From Hedera helix (Eukaryota > Streptophyta > Magnoliopsida > Apiales > Araliaceae), in NCBI GenBank assembly GCA_947179155.2, contig OX359282.1:25899221-25963220 (forward strand): a stretch of DNA of 64,000 nucleotides, in the 5' to 3' direction. The position numbers and the translations under genes are program-made. Every line of letters starts with the position of its first letter. Within the stretch, counting starts at the first letter, position 1. Shown piece after piece: positions 1 to 12,035 of the stretch. A model generated the notes under the pieces. It saw only the letters and a list, made by a program, of their open reading frames with translations, made no database searches and was not told where the DNA came from.

Positions 1-137
1 CTTTCATTTAATTTAACCTTATCCTCAGCCAGCATCACTGTTAAGTGGATCAAAATTATTACTAAGCTATAAATAATTTAGCGGAGATTCGGAGACAACG
101 TCTTCGATCAATTTTTTTTGTGTGGATACTTTTGGAT

Positions 138-189
<52 letters not shown>

Positions 190-600
190 ATATTATATTA
201 CATGGAAGTATAATAACTAATAATATATGGTATATATACATTATATTCACCCATAATAGATTTTTCTAATCACAATTGTTCATAATTAATTAATTAATTT
301 GAAAAATAATTTAAATTAGATTTTTATTTAGTTTAAAATATTATAGAGAGAGATACATATATAGAAGGGATATGAGTTATATGAGGTTAAAATTTTATTG
401 AAAAAGTCATAAAATTTTAATTTGACTCCGTATAGTAGAAAATTTATAAATTTGAGCGGGGTCAATTTGAGGGGGTTTTAAGGCTTCTAATTAGTGTTAA
501 GTGTCAAAAAGATAAAAATTTCAGTAGGGTTAAATCTGTAAATTATACCCAAATAAATTTAATGCATCATATATATAAAAAAAATAAAAAATCAGTGGGG
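1..600. other. AT-rich intergenic DNA
   Basis: No gene is visible. The stretch holds an AC/AT microsatellite (139-182). Around 420-600 a GGGGTCAATTTGAGGGGG-type sequence resembles the ends of plant transposons that recur beside coding DNA, but no paired terminal repeat was found. Confidence 0.5.
139..182. repeat. (AC)n(AT)n microsatellite
   Basis: A short CA run passes into about 20 AT dinucleotides without interruption. Confidence 0.9.
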
Positions 601-1560
601 TCAATTGACCTCACACTAGGGGTGAGTAAAAAACCGAAATAGACTCCGAAACTGCACAAAAAACGACCAAACCGCATCAATAAAATCGCACCAACGGTTA
701 CGACGTATACGTCGATTTTAGGAGGGTTGAAAACCCTATGTCGATTTTAGGAGGGTTGAAAACCCGCATTTGCGGTTTAGTTTCGATTTCTACGGTCTAT
801 TGCACTGCAAAAATCGCACCAATAATGGTTAAAATGACGTTATTTTGGCCTTTTTAAATAAATAAATAAATTACATATAATTCCTTTGTTGCTTACGTTG
901 CTATGAAATTAGCCAAACATAAACATCGAATGCAGGATACAACAAAGTTTCAAAGTACTTCCTTTTTTGCTTCAAAATGACTGATGCTCATTAACGTAGC
1001 ATATGAGATCTTCAAAATTTTAGCATAAAAGTAAGTACTTAATAAAATATCAAGTTGTAGTATAGTGACCACTTTGTTCTCCAGAGGCAATCCCCCAAGA
1101 CATGGCATGCTGCAGAACAGTCACCCTAACACTATTGAAAACATCGAATCAACCGGTGATAAATTTCCTTATTTTTTAAAAACAAGTTCCTGAGAGGTTA
1201 TTTAACCCTACCGAATACTTAGTTGAATAGGCTAACCTAGTTTAATAAAAGCATACAATAAATTAAGCAAATCTGCTGCTTTGTTATCTTTATTTCCATT
1301 TTCTTTGCATAGTCGATGCACCTAAAGTGAGTAAAAACTGCTTAAAAAGACAAGCAGCATATCTAAGTCGATTAGAATGTTTGGCATATTACATAAACAC
1401 TCGAAACAAGGAAAATTTTCTTTGCATAAAATTTAATTATTTCAATTGGTTTTGAAACCGAAATCACACCAAATAAAGTCTCACTGCACGTTTTAAAACG
1501 GCTTAAAACTGCACCATGCGATTTCATGTGCAGTTTTGAATTTGTCAAATTACACCTAAG
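601..1560. repeat. degraded transposon-like segment with a 29-bp tandem duplication
   Basis: The segment opens with CTAGGGGTGAGTAAAAAACC, a type of end common in plant non-autonomous hAT elements. It is rich in AAACCG/CGGTTT words on both strands. A 29-bp unit (711-739) is repeated at once (740-768). Related AACCGAAATCACACC and GCGATTT words recur at 1450-1530, perhaps the other end. No matching CACCCCTAG end or target duplication was found, so the class and limits are uncertain. Confidence 0.35.
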
Positions 1561-2380
1561 CAATTTTATATACAATTCGGATTTCTGTACCCTATCTGCA
1601 GTTTCATATTTTAGTCTCCCCTATAACCGGATAACGTTTGTCATAGTTTATTGGGCCTTTTGCTCATATCCAAGTAAGATGGGAATTCTTACAAGCCCAC
1701 TATGGAGTTGGTAAATGCATTCCATGTGAATAATTTTCATCGTCTCATGTGAACCTTTTAAATTACTGGTCAAATATGTCATACTCACCATGACATAACC
1801 ATTTTGTGATAAGGCTAGCACAAAACTCAGAAACAAAGCTCATCTATAAGAATTAGCTTGTGTCAAAAAATGACTAAATAGTCAAATGATACTCTCATTT
1901 TGGGAAGTAGGCAGCATAATCTAAACAACATTGGAATGTCTTTTCTAAACTTCCAGGACTTGGAATTCCTAATGTTTTTCATTCTTTTGCTTCCTTATTA
2001 TGTACATACAAGCCAAAAAAATTCATCTTCAAGTAAATCTTTCGGATTTCTTGCGTGTGGTATTCACATTTCCCCATACCTCCGTGTCATTAACCAATAA
2101 CTCTTAATTTCTTAATCTTAACAAAACCTAATTATTGCTATCAGGGATCATAATGAAACCTAATCGTCGCTAGGGCAGTAAAAATGGAATGAGAAGACCA
2201 TAGAAATCGCACAATCGCGCACAGATACTTCTGAATACAATACTGCCTTCTACGGGCTGTGTTTTCATTTCAACCATGCCCATAAGGCCATCAGCTGAAA
2301 CCAAAGTTTTATGCTAAAACCTTAAAGTGCACAACAAATTTTGAACTACTAGAAATAGTACGAACAAGATGAAGAAGAAT
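1561..2380. other. intergenic, nothing recognised
   Basis: The only open frames are short ones of about 60 codons, with no family resemblance. No repeat structure or RNA gene was seen. Confidence 0.4.
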
Positions 2381-2384
2381 GAAT

Positions 2385-2732
2385 TTATTTATATCATTTA
2401 TTGTGGAACTACATGATACAATGAGCACATAGTACATCTTAGCCATGATTGATTTTGAGTCAGACTTCTATTGGGTTTTGGTAAAATCTCAGATCAGAAA
2501 CATTCTTCTCCTCTTCATGTTCTTCTTCTTCTACTTACTAAATATAAGCCGACCCATCATTGACGGATCATGCATGGCATATCCGTCTCCAGGTAAAGAA
2601 TCTAGGTAACTCTTGTTCCTTTGGGCACTCCCAGCCCTTGCATTCCATGGGAATCAGAACCATGAAATTCCATGGTGAAGTAAATTTCCATCTGCTTTTC
2701 CTTCGGTTGATGAACTTCGAATCTCGATCTTT
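2385..2732 (-). other. probable 3' UTR of the DUF1685 gene
   Basis: This lies directly downstream of the TAG stop of the minus-strand gene. TTTATT words near 2388-2401 read as AATAAA-type polyadenylation signals on the gene strand, giving a UTR of about 330-345 nt. The limit is inferred, not shown. Confidence 0.35.
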
Positions 2733-4106
2733 CTAGTTGCATAGTCTAACAGTACAAGCTACAGCTTGAGCCCAAAATTTAAGCCTTGCTTTGACATCTT
2801 CAGGATGGTCACCTAAAGTAACAGAATGTAAAGAGAAAGTTAGACCCACACGTCTAATGTGCATTTCGTGTTAATCTAAAATTAAGGTAACCCACCCACA
2901 CTATTGAAAATTTGACAAACAAACTTGGTTTGGAATTAGGTTCAATGGTAGGAAACGAAGATTAACATAATTCAACACGTGAATATAAATAAAGAACACT
3001 CAATTGGTCAAGGCCAAAACAAGGTGATCTACATGAAGGAAAAAAAAGAAGTTGCGCATTTGATCCTTGAGATTCCTTGAATAATCAATCATCTTTTGGA
3101 AAAATAGCAATCTTAGAAGATCGGATTGATCTGGATTATCAAATAAACTTCAAATTACAGAAGTCTATGCTATTCTACTTAATTAAGATTTTCCTTCTAC
3201 ACAAATTTTTCTTTAAGTTTTAACAATTTCGATTAAGCACATTCATCTACATGTGGGGATTTAACACATCTCCAGTTTGAACAAGCTAAAGCAGCTAAAT
3301 TCAATCATAATGGATTACTCCACTAAATGCAATTGGTTTTGTACGGAGTATAGCTGATTTAAAATATTGAATTGCAAGACTTCAACTAGTTATGGACATT
3401 ATATATTCTCAATACTTTACACGTCTCCTTAAACAGAACCCACCACAATAACAGGTATACTTTAATTCAAAATCTAAAGTTCAAAATCAGAAAATCCATT
3501 TCACAATCACATCAAAACATTCAAAATCAACAAACCCCAAACCCTAAACAACACAAAGATTGCATTTTTCTCAAGAAATCAAATTTCAACAAATGCTTAA
3601 AGAGAATAAAACTCACCGGGGCTAGAGATCTTCCAATTGGCAATCGGCCCCGATGGCGGCGAAGAGGTCTCCGGCATTGCCACCGGAGAATGAGAAGCCT
3701 CCGGTGACTTCTGTTGCTCATCAAGAAACTTCTGGCTCATTGAATAACAGAGCTCAAGAGCTGGCAAAGTATTGCAGAGCTCGGGGATTTCCTCGTAACT
3801 AAACCCAAAACCCAAATCCAAACACCCTTTTAGCTCCTTAAGATCATCATCAGTCAAGCTCTTTGTCCTCCCCAGCTCATCATCATCAGCTGTCTCCACA
3901 TACCCCTCAAGAAAAACTTGGTTTTTATTCTTCTGAATCTTGTTTTTAGGCCAAGAGTCATTATTCTTGAACAATTCAGTTTGTGGGTATTCAAAATTTT
4001 CCTCTGAAAATTCTGTAGATTCAATTTCTGGGTAATGATTAGACTCTAGGAAAGAGCTTCCATTTATCCCGGATATTGATTCAGATGCTATACCTAAGCT
4101 CCCCAT
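2733..4106 (-). CDS. DUF1685 family protein (two exons)
   Basis: Plant-specific protein of 189 residues; the family has no established biochemical role. Exon 1 is 3617-4106 and exon 2 is 2733-2812, with an 804-bp GT-AG intron (GTGAG donor, TTTAG acceptor) that splits a glycine codon. Residues 1-80 are polar and probably disordered. Residues 84-127 hold the family core, beginning LTDDDLKELKGCLDLGFGF and continuing through EIPELCNTLPALELCYSM. A Ser/Pro-rich linker follows, and exon 2 supplies the conserved tail DVKARLKFWAQAVACTVRLC. The joined frame has no stop before TAG and both halves fit the family, which supports the splice model. The ATG at 4106 is preferred over the in-frame ATG at 4229: the upstream 41 codons are low-quality sequence that runs into a CATA microsatellite. 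No signal peptide or membrane segment is seen. Assignment is firm; function is unknown. Confidence 0.9.
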
Positions 4107-4290
4107 TTCTCTTTCTCCTCTTTTTTTCTTTCCGACTCGCTCTAAAGTGCTTATCTGTGAGAGGAGCGCCAGCATTTTAAAGGATCCCCAAATATGCCCC
4201 TTTACATGTACATACATACATACGGACATGCATGCATGCGTTTAAAAAACATACATACATGAATACATACATACATATGGTTGTTTATAT
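4107..4290 (-). promoter_or_regulatory. 5' leader and likely core promoter of the DUF1685 gene
   Basis: On the gene strand the leader is purine-rich and follows a TTTAAAAT box (4174-4181), about 70 nt upstream of the ATG and a plausible TATA element. A degenerate CATA/CATG tetranucleotide run (4205-4290) lies further upstream. The start site is inferred. Confidence 0.35.
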
Positions 4291-4297
4291 GTATGTA

Positions 4298-4736
4298 ATC
4301 CTTCCGTTCTTTTTAATTTGATGTTTTAGATTTTTTTTTAATATTATGTATATTTAGTTATACAATATTTAAAATGTTTTAGAGTTTTAGAACATCAAAA
4401 TTCATTTAAAAATCTTACTCGTCTAAAAATATTTGAAGGTCAAATATCATTTTTGTTGTCTTACATTTAAAAGTTCAAACATATCAAAAGTTATAATCGA
4501 GAATATTACAAATATTGATAATTGAATAAATTTATTAAAAAATATAATTAATATTTTATATCAAAATAAATATATTCTCAATTTTATTCTTTTAAAGTTT
4601 ATTGAAAAAATAAAGAAAAAAATTACTAGTATTTATCGTAGATATAAAATAAAAAACCAAATTATTAATATTTTTTAAAAATTTGCAAATAACATATTTC
4701 AGTCTTTAAGAAGGCAAATAAAAAATAATGGGAGAA
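4298..4736. mobile_element. Stowaway-like MITE
   Basis: The left end (ATCCTTCCGTTCTTTTTAAT) and the reverse complement of the right end (TTCTCCCATTATTTTTTATT) are imperfect inverted repeats with the CTCC-CCGT character of Tc1/mariner Stowaway elements. A TA dinucleotide flanks each side (4296-4297, 4737-4738). It is 439 bp, AT-rich and non-coding, and lies just upstream of the DUF1685 promoter. The ends are diverged, so confidence is moderate. Confidence 0.45.
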
Positions 4737-4738
4737 TA

Positions 4739-5184
4739 TAAATTGAAAATTAATATTTTTATAAAAAAAATTAATTATTTCATAAAACTTTTTTCATATT
4801 CATATGAATAAATTTCTGTGAAAAATATTAAATTTTCATTGTAAAATAACAATTCCTTATAAATTTATGTATATATTTGGGAATGGGAAATTGGGACAGC
4901 TGGAATGAGAAGATGATGATGTGAATTGGAGTGGGAAAAGAGGAACATGGGGGTTGTGGAAGACCAAAATCTGCTATTTTTCTTGGGCTTAATAATGGTG
5001 CTGACCTGTCTTGAATGGTGAGAACAACAGCGACGCGGACTCTATTATGAGAGAAATCATCCGATGTTTTAAGAGTAAATAAATAATATAATTTTTTTTT
5101 ATATAACGTGAGATTTAATTTTTTTTTATTATTTATAAATTTTATTATTATATAAAAGGAGGGAGTATACTGTCATTTGTCGTT
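4739..5184. other. intergenic, nothing recognised
   Basis: AT-rich DNA with a slightly GC-richer patch (4870-5060) that has no convincing frame. A GGAGGGAGTA word at 5159-5168 looks like one Stowaway end, but its partner was not found. Confidence 0.4.
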
Positions 5185-5192
5185 GAATATCG

Positions 5193-5586
5193 CAATGTTC
5201 TCAGAACCGGTTCGTTCTCAGAATCGGAAAAGTTATCGGGTGGATGGGTCACTGGTTCAACCAGTGGTCGAACCGTTATTGAACCAGTGACGTCATAAAT
5301 ATATAAAAATATATATTATTAATAATTAATAAAATTTTAAAACATCTAATTTTTTGTAAGCTAAAATATAGTGAAATTATGTTATATTATTGGTAAAAAA
5401 AAATTGGAAAAAAAAATACTTCAAAACCGGTTCAACCGGGTCAATTAACCGGTTTTACCGGTTAAACCGGTGGTCAACCGGTTATTGACTAAAACTGGTT
5501 AACCGGTCCAAACCGGATCAGAAAAGGAACCGATTTCCGGTTTAACCGGTCGAACCGCCGGTTCCGAACCGATTTTAATAACAATG
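5193..5586. mobile_element. non-autonomous hAT element with 8-bp target duplication
   Basis: A 394-bp element is flanked by a perfect 8-bp duplication GAATATCG (5185-5192 and 5587-5594), the hallmark size for hAT. The ends are inverted and begin CA: CAATGTTCTCAGAACCGG on the left, CATTGTTATTAAAATCGG on the reverse complement of the right. Many AACCGG/CCGGTT words near both ends could fold the element into a hairpin. There is no coding capacity. Confidence 0.8.
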
Positions 5587-5717
5587 GAATATCGAATAAT
5601 TTTTTTTATTATGGACATTTTTAGTGGGCTCCACTCACGTCTAATGGTTTTGTTGAATTTGTCACCTTTTGGTGTATGATTATTTTGTAGCCGGCTGGCT
5701 ATTTGATTGGGAATTAG

Positions 5718-5773
5718 TTTACACATATAACATTAAATTATATTATATTATAATTTAATGTTATATGTGTAAA
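5718..5773. repeat. perfect 25-bp-arm palindrome
   Basis: Arms 5718-5742 and 5749-5773 are exact reverse complements around a 6-nt loop (TTATAT). The arm starts TTTACACATATAACATTAAA. Complementarity stops abruptly outside the arms and no target duplication was recognised. Confidence 0.9.
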
Positions 5774-7552
5774 GTGATCCTTTGATTGGTGGTGCAGATT
5801 TGTGTAAGGAAATTAGTTTAGTATTGGTTCTTCTCATTTTACAGTAATCAATTAATTGTTCCAACCGTGCCTGCTCAGCTGGTCTTCTCAGCTTAGGTGG
5901 GAAGTATTTTAATGAAATTGCATTTAATATGAAATAAATTTAAATACAGTATAATCACATATAATATTAATTTTAATTATTAAAAAGTATAATATGATAT
6001 AAAAATTTATGTTAAATTATATTTTATAATAATTGAAATCAATATTGTGTCTGAATATAATATATATATATATATATACTTATCCTTTAATACCTAAAAG
6101 AGAATGAAATATCTTATATGCCCCAAAGGTTTTCTCGAGTATGTCCCAAGAATTATCTCACCATTATTTTTCCCCAAAAAATATTGAAATTTTTTCTTTT
6201 TCCAAATCGCTCACAATAAATGAAAAATCAAATAGAAATGACCATTGTTTTCATTAACTTCAAAAAAGGGCAAGGAGACTAAATATTGGAATGGAGGACT
6301 CATCATTTTAAATTAAATATTACAATGAAAAACATTATTTTGAAATGAGATGAACGTTATTTTATCATCGAGCTAACGTACTCTCCTGGTCTTAAGAAAA
6401 AATATGTCACTGTTATCTTGGAATTTATCTCATTCTATATTTTGACTATTAATATCTGCATCTCAAATTAAATATTACAATAGAAAATCATTAATTTGGA
6501 AGTAGGATAAACGTTACTTTCTCATCGAGTTAGATAAACGTTACTTTCTCATCGAGTTAACGTACTCTCTTCTATTGATATTAAAAAGAATAAAAATAGA
6601 AAGCACTATAATATTGGAATTCTACCTTATTCTAAAATTTTCCATTATTTAGGAGAACAAAACAAATGAATAAATACAAAAGAAAACACAAGTTTTGCCA
6701 TTTACTCTTCTTCGGTTCTTCTTAACATATACAGGACATATAATCCAAATAATTAGACAAAATTAAACATAGAGTTAGGGTAATAGAGCCAAAGGGGAAT
6801 GAAGTAATGATAAGTTGCTTGGATGTAAAGACATGCAACATGGGGATGAAAAGGGGGGAAAGAGAAAGGATAAATTACACATTATAGTACTTTTTAGAAA
6901 GTAATTACAGAAAAAATACATCTTAAAAGTATTTACAAAAAGAGTACTTTTTAAAAATATATTTATAAAATTAGTGCATTCTTATCCCTTTAATTTAGTT
7001 GAATGATTTTAAAATTCAAATTTTAAAAAGTTAAATCAATGCATCTCTCTGATCTTTCTCTATCCTTCGCCCTCCTGTCTCCCGTGTTCTCTCTCCTCCT
7101 TAAGGACCCTAAAATAAACGACTCAAGCTTTTGACGGTTGAGATCTTAAAATCTATCTACCATCTCTCTATATTAAGTCCGATTTCGAAATCCACGCGAA
7201 GGCAATCAACGTGGACACCTGCTTTATTTCACAAAATTTATTAATATATATGTATAAAATAAAAGAGTGTTGCTATATTCATTACAAAAACATGTCAATT
7301 TTTAATTCGTTAGGTACACTAGCATGACAAGTAATACTCGACGCACTTAACAAAAAGTTTTAAGATTTATTATATATACCTTTTTAAACATCCTTTATCA
7401 GTGAAACTAAAAAGACAACAAAATAAAATAAATAAACAAAAATAATGAAAAATTGTTTGTTGAAGTTTTAAAAATAATGAAAAATTGTTTGTTTCTCTCT
7501 CCTCCCTCCACCTCCCTACTCCCTTATCCCTTTTTCGCATAATTTTTTTTTA
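5774..7552. other. AT-rich intergenic DNA with a local duplication
   Basis: No gene is visible. A short TA run lies at 6058-6080. The segment around 6300-6385 is repeated, diverged, around 6465-6560, each copy ending CATCGAG.TAACGTACTCTC. Within the second copy a 28-nt piece (AAACGTTACTTTCTCATCGA...) is itself tandemly doubled. A CT-rich patch lies at 7040-7100. Confidence 0.5.
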
Positions 7553-8371
7553 ATACAATAACCATTTTTTTTATATTCCAATTGGTAACCAAACATTCAT
7601 ACGAAAGTAACTATTTTAATTTTTGTGTGTAACCAAATAGTGTTAAAAAAAATTCAATACAGTAAACATTTTTTTTATATTCCAGTTGGTATCTAAATCT
7701 TTATACAAAGGTAACCATTTTAGTTTTTGTGTGTAACCAAATAGTCATAAAAAAAATTCAATACAGTAACCATTTTTTTTATATTCCAGTTGGTAACTAA
7801 ACCTTTATACAAAGGTAAATCTAGGTAACCAAACACTGTTATGGAGGTAACCAAACACTAGTATGAAGGTAACCAATTCCTGAATGTGTAGTAACTAGTT
7901 TTGGTTACCTTTGCATTAAAGATTGGTTACCTTTGCCAAACATTCATACAAATGTTACCATTTTAGTTTTATTGAGTTACCAAACAATTATTAAAAATCT
8001 ATTATATTAATTTTTTTTTATAGTGCAGTTGATAGTCAAACCTTCATACAAAGGTAACCATTATAGTTTTATTGGTTATCAATTAATTATAAAAAATCTA
8101 TTATAGAATATATTTTTTCCTTGGTGCAATTAGTAGTCAAACTTTTATACAAATGTAATCAATTCAGTTTTATTGGGTTACCAGTGAATTATAAAAAAAT
8201 TTATTATACATTTTTTTTTCATACTGCAGTTGGTAATCAAACCTTCACACAAAGGTAACCAATTCAATTTTATTGGGTTACCAAGTAATTATAAAAAATT
8301 TATTATATAATTTTTTTTTCATAGTGCAGTTGGTAGCCAAACTTTCATATAAGGTAACGAATTCAGTTTTA
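7553..8371. repeat. tandem repeat, about 110-120 bp unit, GGTAACC-rich
   Basis: About seven diverged units follow one pattern: a T-run, ATTCCAGTTGGTAACTAAAC or TAGTGCAGTTGGTAGTCAAA, CTTTATACAAAGGTAACCA, TTTTAGTTTTATTGGGTTAC, then an A-rich spacer. Two sub-variants meet near 7800-7930, where GGTAACCAAACACT recurs at shorter spacing and some copies are inverted. No frame spans the array. Confidence 0.8.
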
Positions 8372-8545
8372 TTGGGGTATATGTATATGTTAGATTTGTT
8401 ACTGTATATGTTGGTTTTGATTACATGCTGTTTATGTTTTGGTTACTGTTACAATATGTTTTGGTTACTGTTACAATATGTTTTGGTTACTATAATGTTT
8501 CTGTTTGATTACCATTATATTGTGTGTTGATTACTATTATATCAT
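8372..8545. repeat. short tandem repeat of TTTTGGTTACTGTTACAATATG
   Basis: A unit of about 25 bp is perfect in two adjacent copies near 8440-8495 and decays on both sides. It shares the GGTTAC word with the preceding array, so it may be an extension of it. Confidence 0.6.
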
Positions 8546-10611
8546 ATGGGAAAGAGTTGTTTTGTTTTTACTCATGATGAGGTCAATTTTTTTAAAAATA
8601 TTTAGTTACCTGTATATGTTGAATATTTTTATATTCAAGTAGTCTAACGGCACATAAAGCCATTGCTACAAAAGAATAAAGAACAACTAACAAGTGAAGC
8701 AGCAGAATTTTGACATTAAATGAGAGAGGCTAAATGGGAATTACCCAATTACCTCACAACTCACAAGAATCGATTAACTATTAAAAAGGGAAAAGGAAAA
8801 ATAAATAAATAAAAAGAAACAATTTAACATCAAAAGAAGTCCCTAACCCATCATCTATTTTCAACTACCAGGAAAAAGAAAGGTTCTCCTGCCAAAGACG
8901 GAAAAACACCCCCGCCTTGAGAACCCGTAAAAATCACCACCGTGCCAATGGCCTCAATTTTGAGGCCTGCACAAAGAATATAATTTCTTCCATCTAAAGC
9001 TGGGTTACCAATAAATTATAATGCCGACGCAGACACCAAATTTTGCTAACATTTGCTCCTTTGGCAGTCTTCCTTTGGCATCAACCAAATTTCTCTTCTA
9101 CTTGTAAATCCAAATTATCCTTGATTTAAGGAATTCCTTAATTGTAGGAAACTGAATGATTTAATAAATTTATCTTGTTGTAGTCTTTTTGTAATTATTT
9201 TGTATGTATTTTATTTTTGTAAATACTTTCTAATTGTTGTATATTAATGTTAAGGACCCAAAGAGAAACCACCTTTTAGGACCATGCGTGAGGTGAGGAC
9301 CCTGATATTGTGGCTCATCAAGGGATAAAAAGGTTCCCTAAATTCCAACTCTAAAAAGATTAAAAATAGCTACACATATCCTTTTTATAAAGTGACAAGA
9401 AATTTATTGCTCTTTTGGCACGAGAATAGAAGGGCTGTGCTGTATTTGTGACTACAACTTTCAAGTGTGACAAACATAAATACAAGTATAGTGAAAGGAA
9501 CAATGGTTTCCACCCCTTCCAAAATGTAATATCTTGACTTTGTGACGGTAATAATAATAATAATGCTAGTTTATTGAGGAGTAAATTAATTGAACATAAA
9601 TATAAGTACGGTACTAGGTTTTACATGTGTCACAATAATGATTACTTAAAACTCACTATAATGTTGAATAACTATAAAATGATTACATGTATTTAGAAAG
9701 AAAAAAAATGATACCACACAAATTAAGACCCCTAATCAAAAAGTTGATATTATTGTCATAGCAATATATATTTTCCTTTCTTACTTTGGATTTAAGTAAC
9801 ACACAAAGATTGTTCCACCTTCTTCCTTTTCTTTGAAAAAATCTTCTTGGATATTTTCCTTCTATGGATTGTAATATTAAATATTATTTGATCACCAAGA
9901 TTTTGATTTTATTGTAACAAAATATTAAATCTTACAAAATAAAATAAAATATATTAATTAAAGAAACTAATATAATAAAAGGACAAAATTAAAAATATTA
10001 AAATGCATTAATTATGTATCTATCAGCAATTTTACGTCCTACAAACTACTCTCGGAGAATCTAGAACTTCATCTCTGGCATAAGTGCAGCGAGAGTTTCT
10101 ACGTACGTGTTTATTATAGACACAATATGTACTGATGGGAGTTTTGGGATACCTTGTCTATACTTGTATATCACTAAACTCTTTTCTTCTTTTAAATGGA
10201 GTATCATTCTTGGGTCAGAGTTTTGATTCTTTTATTTGCCTCAAATATTGCAGTCTTGGCAACAAAATTCTTAAGGAATTCTAGTGGCCTATTATTGATG
10301 TTTGAGAAGAACCACGGCACCATCATTCGGATGTGCACGAGTAAATTACCGTGGTGCTTATGATATGTCTACATTTTGCTTATGCAAAAGGATAAGTACA
10401 TAATGACATAAGAAATATGTTATAGCAACCCAAAAGATATTAGTCATCACGCAGTTAGGAAACTAAAAATATTTTTAAATTATTAGTTAAAAAACATTAG
10501 ACTTTGGTTTTCTCCAAAGTATTTTTAGTGAGTTAATATTTTTATTCTAAAACACTAATAATTTTCGTATGTAATATTTTTAAAATTTACATAAATTAAT
10601 ATATATAAATT
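8546..10611. other. AT-rich intergenic DNA, nothing recognised
   Basis: There are no convincing frames, inverted ends or RNA genes. A short TAA run lies near 9550. Confidence 0.4.
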
Positions 10612-10697
10612 TATATATATGTAATATTTTAAAATTTTAGCATTATTTCACAGCACCGCACTTCCGACACATTCTGATGGTACATCTATAATTAAAT

Positions 10698-10913
10698 GGG
10701 TCCTCTTAGCATGTTCCCTTAGAGCACATGTTAAGCGCGAAAAATAAGGATAAATTTTATTTATTTATATATTTGTACGGAATTTAATACATAAGATCCA
10801 CTAGTATATTATTTTTTTATATATTAAATTTAATATAAATATATAAATAAATATTATTATATATTATTTTTAACGTTTAAAATATGCTCTTAAAAAACAT
10901 TCTAAAAAAATCC
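10698..10913. mobile_element. Mutator-like MITE with 9-bp target duplication (copy 1)
   Basis: A 216-bp element is flanked by TAATTAAAT on both sides (10689-10697, 10914-10922). The related repeat at 22200 has this 9-mer only once, an empty site. The ends are imperfect 40-bp inverted repeats starting GGGTCCTCTTAGCATGTTCC on the left and GGATTTTTTTAGAATGTTTT on the right strand. A second member lies at 54070-54296. A 9-bp duplication and G-starting ends suit the Mutator superfamily. Confidence 0.8.
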
Positions 10914-11498
10914 TAATTAAATTTGGACACACACACTTGATAATTGAAGGAAATTATCACATAGCAACAAATTGGCAAGTGGGCATTTTGATTGAGACTT
11001 CAGCTTCTGAACAAAGGAAGTTCTGACCTGGAAGATAATTCAGAATAATGCCTTGGGCTGCTGAGTGCCTTGGGGCTGCTGATATTACAGCTCAAAGACA
11101 TCATCATGAAGTTGCCTAAATATTGTGCCAAGGTGTGCCAACCACATCATTAAATATTAAATTTTCAATGAGTGTTTGTTGGATAAATGCAAATCAAATC
11201 AAATCATAATCATAAAACTTCAATAATCAATTCCCGCTTGCCTAATTTCGTCAATCAGTCCAGCTTCCAATCTTTCTGTCAGTTACGTTCATGATGTGTA
11301 ATTACTTCTTCTTTACATAAAATATATAATAAGAAAGTGATATTTTTATAAAAATTTTTGATATTTTTATGTATAAATTATCGTCATAAATTTATGTTAA
11401 AATTATCGTTATAGATTTATAATAATATTTTTTATATAAAAATATAAAAAAATTATGTTAAAATATCAATTTTCTATATTATAATATGCATATATATA

Positions 11499-12035
11499 GA
11501 GTAATAATCTATAACAAATAATTATTATAGACATTATCTTAGAAAACATATCTCCAATAGATGTGAGATCTAACGGACAAGATTAATGAGGATTAAAACT
11601 TTTCCGCTATTAAGAGTAGCGTCAAACAATAAATAAATAAATATCGGTCGCTACTTTTTAGTAATTGTATGGAGTAATGTTTTAAATACCTCTATTTTAC
11701 TTAAATTTAAATAGTTTTAATATATTTATTTATATAAATAATTTATTAAGTAATAAAATTTAATATTGTGAACTAGCTTCAATGTATTTATTTTTATAAA
11801 TATTTTCTTAGGTAATAAAATTTAAAATTTCAATAATACTCAATGTATTTTTTGGATAAATAATTAAATTTAACCTTGTTAATTATGTTTAACGTATTTA
11901 TTTATATAAATAATTTCTTAAGTAATAAAATTCAACATTATCAATTACTGTGACAATTTGATTATTTGAAATTTAAACTTCATATTGTAATAAAATTTGA
12001 TTCAATTAGTATAAATTATTTTACAAATAAATATA
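11499..12035. mobile_element. TIR element truncated on the right
   Basis: The left end (GAGTAATAATCTATAACAAA) matches the left end of the complete copy at 22600-23353. The right end is missing: similarity stops at 12035 where Tat retroelement sequence begins. Confidence 0.55.

Larger units (their letters stand above)
10612..12035. repeat. left copy (R1) of a long direct repeat flanking the Tat block
   Basis: Similar at high identity to 22130-23143. Both start near TTTAGCATTATTTCACAGCA and both stop after AATAAATATATTGAA. R1 is longer because it carries a 216-bp MITE (10698-10913). Both copies contain about four degenerate 70-bp units (here 11690-11960) built on TTTATATAAATAATTTATTAA. The ends are not TG...CA and no primer site follows, so this does not look like an LTR pair. 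Confidence 0.75.

Noticed and set aside
8273..8530. 85-codon plus-strand frame, hydrophobic
   Set aside because: It is made of the GGTTACTGTTACAATATG repeat, so it is a low-complexity product of tandem DNA.
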